From an uncultured Thermoguttaceae bacterium (GTDB taxonomy: Bacteria > Planctomycetota > Planctomycetia > Pirellulales > Thermoguttaceae): a DNA stretch of 64,000 nt. Position 1 is the first letter of the stretch; every line of letters starts with the position of its first letter. The stretch covers positions 558,001 to 622,000 of the forward strand of contig CALKER010000006.1 of assembly GCA_938084835.1 (NCBI GenBank). The letters run 5' to 3'. A program made the position numbers and the translations under genes. Shown piece by piece: positions 16,817 through 24,583 of this stretch. The notes beneath the pieces were generated by a model. The model saw nothing but the letters and a program-made list of their open reading frames with translations, was not told the origin of the DNA and ran no database searches.

Positions 16817-17446
16817 GCTGTTTTCCTATAGATACCAGCCCCTCTGCCTTTTCTCCGCCACTATGGCCGAGTTGAAGCCAATGTTGTCGGAGGTTCCATG
16901 TAGTAGCAGTCTTCCCGGCGGACCCACGTACCAAGTCGAGGCCCGTGGTGTCAGGGGGCAGCCGCGAAAATTATTCCACCCTTTCGATCGCGTAGAATTC
17001 CGAGCGCGTACAATATCGTACGACGTTGTGGAGGGTTAAGGAATTATGAAGCCTGCGACATGGGACCACTTGAGTCTGGTAAAGTTATTTCGATATGCCG
17101 GATGATTCTAGAATTCCGAGGGCATCTGGAGTTTTTGTGTGGGACTACTTCGGGTTGCTGGCCTTGGCCGGTTGTCGCGATAATTAGGGATACGGGATTC
17201 AGGCAACATCGTGATGCCGGTTTGCGGGGTGCATCTCGAAGATCGCGCACTGGTAGTCTCTAGGGGCCAGACACCCCCATACATGCAGCGTTTCCTGTGA
17301 AAGCCACATTTGGGCCGAACCTCCGCAACAGTCGCGCGCAAAGGGGGGAGAATCGCTTAATATCCCACCAGTGAGTGTCGGTTAGGCCGATCGAGCCTTC
17401 CCACTGGCAGAAGCTTCACCGCCCGAACTGCCGGAGCCACAGCTTT
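16817..17446. other. Gene-free gap with a dispersed repeat copy
   Basis: ATGGCCGAGTTGAAG at 16863-16877 matches the core of repeat copies at 6949 and 9219. CGTAC-N6-GTACG (17007-17022) is an inverted repeat. No gene is supported. Confidence 0.4.
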
Positions 17447-17746
17447 ATGACGATTTCCGAATTTCAAGAGTTAATCCGTACAATGTATGTAAAGAAGGAC
17501 CTGGCCAGAGGGATTGACGGCACCTTTATGTGGCTTATCGAGGAGGTGGGCGAGCTTGCGGCCGCGCTTCGGAAAGGATCGGTAACCGAAATGGCGTCCG
17601 AATTCGCCGATGTGCTGGCCTGGTTAGCCACAATTGCGAATGTTGCCGGGGTGGATCTCGCTAGTGCGGTCAGTCAAAAGTACGGCAGTGGGTGTCCCGG
17701 GTGTGGTCAAATGGTTTGTCAATGTCCTGATGAAGGAAAACCATGA
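17447..17746 (+). CDS. MazG-type nucleotide pyrophosphohydrolase with Cys-rich tail
   Basis: A small (99 aa) all-helical NTP pyrophosphohydrolase of the MazG superfamily. Metal-binding residues are visible in EEVGE (32-36) and EFADVLAWL (52-60, Glu52 and Asp55). After the usual fold, the tail GCPGCGQMVCQCP puts Cys83, Cys86, Cys91 and Cys93 in a potential metal site, which typical short MazG proteins lack. The ATG at 17447 follows CCGGAG. Its stop overlaps the next start by 4 bp (ATGA), so translation of the two is coupled. The exact substrate is unknown. Confidence 0.85.
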   Translation: MTISEFQELIRTMYVKKDLARGIDGTFMWLIEEVGELAAALRKGSVTEMASEFADVLAWLATIANVAGVDLASAVSQKYGSGCPGCGQMVCQCPDEGKP

Positions 17747-20196
17747 GGAAACTTGCCCTCGCTGTTGTTTTTTGGGCGCAGCTTGCCTTGGCAGGGACGG
17801 TGTTAGGCCTCTCCCCCCCGGAGGCCGGTTTGGCATCTGCTCGGGCTCAAACTAGTGAATTCCCGGTCGGGAGTGGTATTTCCCCGAGCCAGCACGAGAA
17901 CGGAAGCCAGACCAAATCTGGAAATGACGCCATCGAAGTCACCGCGGTGCGGTTGCTTGCGTTGAGTGTGGGCTTTGCCGGGGTATGGCGTCCTGGGGCT
18001 TGGACGCCGTTTGCCTTCTCCGTAAAGCTTCCTCCCCTTGCGGCAGCAGAAGCGGCAGGGCAGGTCCTCCGTTTAGAGATAATTACTCCTGACGGTGACG
18101 GACAAACTCTTTGCTGGGCGACTGAGGTTTTTTCAGCCGGAGCCGCTTGCTCGGCCGTGTCCGGAAAAGGTGCCGGGGATCATTCTTTGAGGACTTTTCC
18201 TCCTGCCGTGTTTTGGCAGGAGGAGGACCTCCTCACCGTCAAGACATCTGTGCGGTTTGGCTCCTCGCGGGCATGGATCCGGTGTCGATTGTTTGCGGGA
18301 AGTCAATTGCTGTTCGAGCAACGGTTCGACGCCGGCCTCACCGTGGGTTTTCCTGCGGGACTTCGGGACACTCAAGAGATTTACGTGATTGTGGGTCAGC
18401 GGGATGGAGGTGTCAAAGAAGCATTAAACTTTTTAGACCGGCCCTCACATGACACTCCTGTTTCGGCCGTCTTATCTAGTTTGAATCAGCTTCCCATTCA
18501 CCCTTTAGGTTATCAGGCTGTTAAGACCCTAGTTTTGTCGTTCTCCGAACCAGCCCTGCTTGATGGCAGCTCCAAGTGCTCGTTGGAACTCGCGGCTGTG
18601 GAGGCGTGGGCACGTTCAGGGGGTAATCTGCTAGTGGGGTTTCATCCGGCTTTTCTGCAACAGGCGCAAGCTGGTGGGGGGGGCCCCCTAGAATGGTTGG
18701 TTCCTGGAAAATTCGAGCAACCGGTACCGTTTTCGCGAGCTCGAGCCGCTGCCTTGGAGATGTTTGCCGGAGCACGAAACCCTCTGGGGGGAACAACCAC
18801 GCGGGCGTTGGCGTCTGAATCGCTGGCCTTTATTAGCGAGCCCCGGGGGAAGATTTTGGCGGCCGAGGGACGCCTTCCGCTTGTGATCATGGCACCTTAT
18901 GGACTCGGCATCGTTACGTGGTGTGCGTTTCCGTTGGATAGTTCTTACCTTCAGGAGTGGCCGGACCGAGGGGCATTTTTTGCCAGAGTCTTGAACTTGG
19001 CAAAAGGCACAAGTCTTCCACAAGACCAGCCAGAGAGTTTTACTCGCTTCGGTTTCGAGGATTTGGCCGGGCAATTGCGGGCATCCTTGGATCGGTTTTC
19101 TGGTGTGGTTCTGGTCCCGTTTGGCTTTGTCATTGCGCTCATGTTAGTTCACATTGCGCTTGTGGGACCCGTTGACTATTTTTTATGGCGGCGAGCGGGT
19201 GCGCGGAGGTGGATGGCTTGGCTCAGCTTTGCCGCTCTGGCCCTGGGGGTTTCTGCGGTGGCAAGTTGGCTAGGTCTTTGGGCAAAGGGGACGCAGCTTC
19301 GACTGCGACAAATTGATTTGGTGGACGTTGCGGTTACCGACGGTTGGACTCGAAACATCAGTTGGGCGCAGCTTTATAGCCCCGTCGTTGCCCAAGTTGA
19401 TGTCTTTTCTCAGCCGCAAGCGCCAAAGACGGGGAGGCCCTTTCGCCTTGTTGATGGTGGCCTGGCTTGGTGGGGATTGCCCGGGGAGGGATTCGGAGGG
19501 ATGAACTCCTTGCGGACTGGCCTCATGTTCCAGAAAGATGTTTACTTCTTGCGGCCCGGTCGTGACGCCCTGGAGGGCCTGACTCTGCGGGCTGGCAGCA
19601 GTAAGGCCATCACGGTCCGATGGATCGGAGTGGGGTCCCCACCAATAACGGGCGAGCTACGGCTGAAACATGACGAAGTAACAGGCTGGATTCGCTCCGA
19701 GCTTGAGTGCGAACTTGAGGACTGCCGGCTTTTCTTTGGTAAGTATGTTTACCAACTCGATGTCCTTGCTCCGCAAGGCACTTTGCTGATCGACAGGCGC
19801 ACACCCAGGCGGGATGTGCGCGCTTTCCTTACGGGAACTCAGCTGGTTCGCGAGAAGGACACGTACCGCACGCAGTCAAACCCCTACGATTTGGAAAGTC
19901 GGGATTGGATTTATGTGCTGGACATGATGATGTTCCATGAGGCAGCGGGGGGGACCGGTTATACTGGCCTCTACCATGTAGCAGAGGGACCTGTTGACTT
20001 CACCCCTCTTTTACGGACGGATCAAGCAGTGTTTGTTGGAAGGGTTCGAAGTAATTCCGCCTGTGCAGGTTCGCAAATCCGTGTACACGTAAAATCGCGA
20101 CCGGTCGATATTCATTACACTCGCGAGGCAGTTTATCGTTGCGTTTTTCCCGTAGTCGTGGACACAGGGGCCGTTGTTAAGGCCGCAGCTCTATGA
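17743..20196 (+). CDS. Large envelope protein, two central membrane helices, function unknown
   Basis: This 817-aa protein was not assigned to a characterised family. A signal peptide (1-35) is followed by a beta-rich region. Around residue 290 comes a flavodoxin/GATase-like stretch (WARSGGNLLVGFHPAFLQQ) resembling domains that detect or bind ligands in secreted planctomycete proteins. Two membrane helices lie at about 449-472 and 488-512 (VVLVPFGFVIALMLVHIALV and FAALALGVSAVASWLGL). The C-terminal about 300 residues are beta-rich. The start overlaps mazG by 4 bp. The ABC ATPase gene follows after 303 bp, but too few helices are present for a normal permease. Confidence 0.8.
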   Translation: MRKLALAVVFWAQLALAGTVLGLSPPEAGLASARAQTSEFPVGSGISPSQHENGSQTKSGNDAIEVTAVRLLALSVGFAGVWRPGAWTPFAFSVKLPPLAAAEAAGQVLRLEIITPDGDGQTLCWATEVFSAGAACSAVSGKGAGDHSLRTFPPAVFWQEEDLLTVKTSVRFGSSRAWIRCRLFAGSQLLFEQRFDAGLTVGFPAGLRDTQEIYVIVGQRDGGVKEALNFLDRPSHDTPVSAVLSSLNQLPIHPLGYQAVKTLVLSFSEPALLDGSSKCSLELAAVEAWARSGGNLLVGFHPAFLQQAQAGGGGPLEWLVPGKFEQPVPFSRARAAALEMFAGARNPLGGTTTRALASESLAFISEPRGKILAAEGRLPLVIMAPYGLGIVTWCAFPLDSSYLQEWPDRGAFFARVLNLAKGTSLPQDQPESFTRFGFEDLAGQLRASLDRFSGVVLVPFGFVIALMLVHIALVGPVDYFLWRRAGARRWMAWLSFAALALGVSAVASWLGLWAKGTQLRLRQIDLVDVAVTDGWTRNISWAQLYSPVVAQVDVFSQPQAPKTGRPFRLVDGGLAWWGLPGEGFGGMNSLRTGLMFQKDVYFLRPGRDALEGLTLRAGSSKAITVRWIGVGSPPITGELRLKHDEVTGWIRSELECELEDCRLFFGKYVYQLDVLAPQGTLLIDRRTPRRDVRAFLTGTQLVREKDTYRTQSNPYDLESRDWIYVLDMMMFHEAAGGTGYTGLYHVAEGPVDFTPLLRTDQAVFVGRVRSNSACAGSQIRVHVKSRPVDIHYTREAVYRCVFPVVVDTGAVVKAAAL

Positions 20197-20499
20197 GAGG
20201 AATTAGGAAGTTCGGCTTATTCTGCTGTAAGAGTCTTTTACTTTTCATTACAATTCGCAAGATGGCTTATAAGCTCCGTGTAATTAAAAACGCGTGAGAA
20301 TAATGTGTGTTGAGGAAGATGGGGAGAGATGAACAATTAGAGCCTGTCCCCACCGGAATGGTGGGAGGCGCTGCCTCGGTCCTGGTAAATAAATTATTGG
20401 GGCCGGGTGCTTAAAGCATTCACTGGCGGGAGTGATACGGCTGGAAATCCTTGCACAAAGAATAAGTTTCAAGTTATTTAAGTCACAACAGTATCTGCC
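20197..20499. other. Gene-free gap before ABC ATPase
   Basis: AT-rich stretch at 20215-20300 and no strong promoter match. No TPP riboswitch-like sequence is visible despite thiH downstream. Confidence 0.5.
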
Positions 20500-21426
20500 G
20501 TGATTAAGACTTATGATCTTACCAAGGTGTATGGTGAGGTGCGTGCCCTCGACGGTCTGACGTTGGAGCTCCAAGAGGGCGATTTGTACGGGTATATTGG
20601 CCCCAATGGGTCCGGCAAAACCACCACGATGCGGATTTTGGCCACTTTGCTCCAGCCCTCCTGGGGCGAAGCTTACGTTTGTGGATATTCGATTTATACG
20701 CATCCGAAGGAAATCCGACGCCTCGTAGGTTTTATGCCGGACTATTTCGGGCTTTACGATGACATGAAAGTGATTGAGTACCTGGAGTTTTTCGCCGCCT
20801 GTTACCGCATCAAGGGGCCGACGCGAAGGAAACTTTGCGAGCAGATGTTGGAGCTTGTGGACTTGGCATATAAACGCGATGCGTTGGTCACAAGCCTTTC
20901 TCGAGGAATGACGCAGCGGTTAGGGTTGGCTCGGACGTTACTTCATGATCCTCAGGTGCTCATTCTGGATGAACCGGCAAGCGGGCTTGATCCCCGCGCT
21001 CGCATCGAAATCCGAAACTTGCTGAAACAGCTGCGGAGCATGGGGAAGACCATTATGGTTTCCAGTCATATCCTGCCGGAGCTTGCCGACATTTGTAATA
21101 AGGTAGGAATCATCGAACGCGGAAAGCTTCTTGTTTCGGCGGAAGTAGCCCAAGTGATGCGGCAGGTTCGCCAGCAACCGGTTTTGAAGATTCGCGTGAC
21201 TACAGGTCAGGAACAGGCGGCGCGGCTTTTGGAACAACACCCTAGTGTGGAACACGTAGACATTCGGGATGGGCATATTTTTGCCACACTTCACAAAGGT
21301 GTCAACGACTATAGCGATTTACCTTCCATGCTAATAAACGCAGGACATCGGCTGGTACTTTTCCAGGAAGAGGAAATTAACTTGGAGACCGCTTTTATGG
21401 CATTAACCAAGGGCTTAACCGCTTAG
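20500..21426 (+). CDS. ABC transporter ATP-binding protein
   Basis: A cytosolic ATPase subunit of an ABC-2-like exporter. Walker A GPNGSGKTT is at 34-42, the signature LSRGMTQRL at 133-141, Walker B LILDEP at 154-159, and the H-loop in SSHIL. Residues 225-308 form a C-terminal extension common in GldA/NatA/CcmA-like ATPases. It starts with GTG and has no clear ribosome site. No permease gene is adjacent. The upstream 817-aa membrane protein is the only local membrane candidate. The gene is followed after 54 bp by thiH on the same strand. Confidence 0.93.
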   Translation: MIKTYDLTKVYGEVRALDGLTLELQEGDLYGYIGPNGSGKTTTMRILATLLQPSWGEAYVCGYSIYTHPKEIRRLVGFMPDYFGLYDDMKVIEYLEFFAACYRIKGPTRRKLCEQMLELVDLAYKRDALVTSLSRGMTQRLGLARTLLHDPQVLILDEPASGLDPRARIEIRNLLKQLRSMGKTIMVSSHILPELADICNKVGIIERGKLLVSAEVAQVMRQVRQQPVLKIRVTTGQEQAARLLEQHPSVEHVDIRDGHIFATLHKGVNDYSDLPSMLINAGHRLVLFQEEEINLETAFMALTKGLTA

Positions 21427-21480
21427 TCCCTGGCGGCGGTTGAGAGGATTCAGGACTGGAAAAATTCTCACTGCAAGGTT

Positions 21481-22902
21481 ATGGCGACAGTATCCGGTTT
21501 GATAAGCGAGGAATTAATCGGTTGGCTAGAGGCCGAGGATCCGCATGCGGGTTTTCACGTGCCGCTCCTTCGCCGTGCCATGGCCCTTTGCCAGCGGCAA
21601 GACACCGGCGCGGCAGAGGAAGTATCTGCTGTGGCGGCCAAGCTGGAGCGTTGGCGTTACCAGCACTTGAGGGAAAGACAGGGGCAGTGGCAGGAGCGCG
21701 ACTGGAATCTGGCAGATCTCCTTGACCACTTGGCCCGATTATTAAAGGGCCGGGCACATCTGCCTACGCGCAGTGCCTATCAGGCAATCCAGGATGAACG
21801 GTGCGATCCACCTTCGCTAGAGAAGGCTCTCGAAGCGCTTGATTCGCGCGTGCTTTTGCAAGCTGTATGCAATCGTGCCCGCGAGATTACCGAGGAATAC
21901 TTTGCAGTTCCAGCTGGCGAGGGAATACCTGGCAGTTTGGGGTATCTCGGTCCGGGCGCTGGCAATCCTGAGAAAGCGTTCTCCAGGATGTTGGCTTCCC
22001 GGCAGAGACGGATGTTCATGTATGCACCGCTTTACCTATCCAGCTACTGTGTAAATTATTGTGCCTACTGTGGGTTTCGCTTTACCGAGCCGATTGAGCG
22101 TAAACACCTCAGTATTGCCGAAGCTCGGCGCGAAGCTGAGGCGCTAGTAGCTCAAGGTTTTCGGCACATTCTTCTGGTTACGGGGGATTTTCCCCAGCTT
22201 GTCAGTCCCCAGTATCTTGCCGAAGTTGCCTCGGCGCTGTGCGAACTTGGCGTCCATCTCGGGGTGGAGGTGGCTCCATTGGACACAGCAGGGTATGAGC
22301 TATTGGTCGAGGCCGGTGTCCGAAGCATTACGCTTTATCAGGAAACGTACGATCTTCAGCTTTATCAGCAGTATCATCCACGAGGACCCAAGGCATCGTT
22401 CATATGGCGTTTGGAAGGTTTGGATCGGGCAGCCGAGGCCGGAATGACACGGCTTGGGCTGGGAGTGCTCCTTGGTTTATCCGATCCAAAGAAGGAAGTG
22501 GTATTCCTCCTGCGCCATGCTCATTATTTGAACCAGCGTTTTCCGGACAGGCGGCTAGCTTTCAGCTTACCGCGAATTCACCAGGCTCCAGCAGATTTCG
22601 TGGTACCTTATCCTGTCGATGATGAGACCTTTATCCGCCTATATTGCTGCCTGCGAATTGCATTTCCTACGGCGGAACTTGTTCTTTCCACACGTGAAAG
22701 GGCTGAGTTACGCGACCGGTTGGCTCGCGTTTGCATCACGCAGATGAGTGCGGGTAGCTCCACGGCTCCGGGGGGTTACGCTCAGAAAAACGAAGCGGCA
22801 GCATTGGGACGGCAGTTTCCAGTGCACGACTCGCGTTCGCCGGAGGAGGTGTTCCGCGCGCTTGAAAAAGCCGGTTTTAAACTCATCTGGCAGATCGACT
22901 AG
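21481..22902 (+). CDS. thiH: 2-iminoacetate synthase (ThiH-type radical SAM tyrosine lyase)
   Basis: It cleaves L-tyrosine to dehydroglycine and p-cresol for the thiazole of thiamine. The radical SAM cluster motif CVNYCAYC has Cys190, Cys194 and Cys197, followed by the TIM barrel and a C-terminal BATS-type region (about 395-470). At 473 aa with an N-terminal extension of about 100 aa it is longer than E. coli ThiH. The HydG-specific C-terminal Cys cluster is missing, so HydG is unlikely. AAGG lies just upstream of the ATG. Other thi genes are not in the window. The 54-bp gap suggests transcription with the ABC ATPase. Confidence 0.88.
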   Translation: MATVSGLISEELIGWLEAEDPHAGFHVPLLRRAMALCQRQDTGAAEEVSAVAAKLERWRYQHLRERQGQWQERDWNLADLLDHLARLLKGRAHLPTRSAYQAIQDERCDPPSLEKALEALDSRVLLQAVCNRAREITEEYFAVPAGEGIPGSLGYLGPGAGNPEKAFSRMLASRQRRMFMYAPLYLSSYCVNYCAYCGFRFTEPIERKHLSIAEARREAEALVAQGFRHILLVTGDFPQLVSPQYLAEVASALCELGVHLGVEVAPLDTAGYELLVEAGVRSITLYQETYDLQLYQQYHPRGPKASFIWRLEGLDRAAEAGMTRLGLGVLLGLSDPKKEVVFLLRHAHYLNQRFPDRRLAFSLPRIHQAPADFVVPYPVDDETFIRLYCCLRIAFPTAELVLSTRERAELRDRLARVCITQMSAGSSTAPGGYAQKNEAAALGRQFPVHDSRSPEEVFRALEKAGFKLIWQID

Positions 22903-23414
22903 GCCAGGGTGGATCAGATATGAGAAAATTTTGCGAAAAAGAATCGCCGGGGATTTAAACTTTCCGGTTTTGCCTCCCCTCCTTAAGCAAAGAGAATGGA
23001 TGGCCTGGCATTATGGTGAAAGCCTGACCACGATCTTTGGGAGTTCCCCCGCGGGAGCGTTACGCAGGGGGAGCCGGATGTGTTACCGGTTGCCGACGAC
23101 AAATTTTCCCCGGGGGACTGTTGCGCGCGGTTCGACGACGAACGCTTTCGTGACCTCAAGTAACCGAGGCCCGGGACTCCTTGGCGCCGTATGAAAGGCC
23201 GGTGACGTAGCTGTCTTTCGGCCTTCTATTTAAGGGCCCAACTAAAATCCATTCGCGTCAGCCAAACCAAAGCACGTAAGCCAACGCCGTACACGGGCCA
23301 TGCGCTGACCACGTCGCATGGAGCCGCTGCAATGTTTTGTGGCTTCTTCGGGACTTTGCGCGCTTTAGGATTAATTCGCCAGCAGTTGGGTCATGCCCAC
23401 GGAGGAGTGACTGG
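22903..23414. other. Convergent gap with a weak terminator-like hairpin
   Basis: AAGGCCG (23195-23201) pairs with CGGCCTT (23219-23225), followed by CTATTT, a weak terminator candidate for thiH. It is 290 bp past the gene. The remainder shows no gene. Confidence 0.4.
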
Positions 23415-23774
23415 TTACCGATGAATGCTTTCCGAAGAAACCAGTTCAAAGCCCGATTGCCGGTCTTCGAAAGAGGCTTTGAAGCTCTTGTTTTTTGCTG
23501 TTTCTCCTTTTTGCCGACGCGATCTGTGGTAAAATCCCAGTCGTTCGAGGCAGCGATACACCTCTTCGAGCGTTTTCTCGCCGAAATTAGGAATAGCCAG
23601 AAGGAATTCCGGGCTGCAGTTTAGAAGGTCTTCGACTGTGAAAATTCCCTTTTCTTCCAAACAATTGGTGGTTCTCACAGCGAGGCCGATTTCGGCGGTG
23701 CTCAGCTCTAGTTTGGCCCGCATTTCTTGCATCCGCATGTGAGCCTGATTAAGGGGGATTCGGGTCCGGCTCAT
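23415..23774 (-). CDS. Stand-alone RNA polymerase alpha C-terminal-domain protein
   Basis: A 119-aa protein whose core (about 25-83) matches the alpha-CTD helix-hairpin-helix fold: LSTAEIGLAVRTTNCLEEKG, TVEDLLNCSPEFLLAIPNFG and KTLEEVYRCLERLGF. In full-length alpha this domain binds UP-element DNA and activators. Here there is no N-terminal assembly domain, so it may act as a decoy or accessory DNA-binding factor, which is inference. The start at 23774 follows GGAAGGAG. The tail (84-119) is basic, then low-complexity. Similar stand-alone copies are annotated in planctomycetes. Confidence 0.88.
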   Translation of the reverse strand: MSRTRIPLNQAHMRMQEMRAKLELSTAEIGLAVRTTNCLEEKGIFTVEDLLNCSPEFLLAIPNFGEKTLEEVYRCLERLGFYHRSRRQKGETAKNKSFKASFEDRQSGFELVSSESIHR

Positions 23775-24583
23775 GGTTGGTCTCCTTCCGGGGAGCAAGG
23801 ACATCCTACAGACCAAATGTCACCAACGGGCTTTGTTCGATACCGAGCCCTTAAGAAATTAGCTTCCCAAAGATGCTACGGGACATTCCTCCCAAGCGCA
23901 ACCGGCGTTGCAACCTGATTCCCGGCTGACCCAGGACATAGGGCAGATACTATATCACGCCCAGCCTAACCTTTCCAATAACCAATTGGCCGGAATTCCT
24001 CCCCCCAATATGTGGGGCCACGGCAGGTCTCTACGTGGACTACCTTGGCGCGGGTGCCGGCCAGGCAGTACGAAATGACGAGAAATGTCGCCTGTTCAAG
24101 GTCAAGACCGTGCTGCCGGCATCACTGGTCCTCTGGGTCCGCCGACCTCGGCGGGAGGAAAGGGATTCTGCTTCTTGCCGGCCAAAGTTTGAAGGTTCCC
24201 GGTGAGGTGGGATCAGAGTATCAACCACAGGCAGAGTTTCATACGGAGGAAGGTGACTTTCGATTCTCAGGCGGCACCTCGGAAAAATGCGGAAAGGAAA
24301 AAAAGATCGAAAGCAGTAATACGGCGAACAAGGGCCTACTACGCGAAGTAATCATGGCGCACAGCGTCCTCCTAGTCGGCGTCCATGAACTTTCAAGCTG
24401 GCGGGTACCGCGCCGCTTCTGAGGCTGCCAAGCCCTTGGCAAACTTTGAGGCTTTCGTCCCTTAAAGTTGATTGGAAGGACCGTGTGGGCGAAAGGCAAT
24501 TCGGCGCACCGGGAAAAAGTGCAGAAAGTCTGTCAGCAAAACAAAATTTGGGTGTTTCTTGTGCGGCGCCATGGAGAGGAAAC
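23775..24583. other. Divergent gene-free gap (809 bp)
   Basis: This is the upstream region of both the alpha-CTD protein (minus) and the helicase (plus). Open frames inside lack start signals and family likeness. No clear promoter was found. Confidence 0.5.

Noticed and set aside
20197..20499. TPP riboswitch before the ABC ATPase/thiH pair
   Set aside because: The conserved CTGAGA and ACCTGA-type THI-box words were not found.
21481..22902. HydG rather than ThiH
   Set aside because: The HydG-specific C-terminal cysteine cluster is absent and no hydrogenase genes are nearby.
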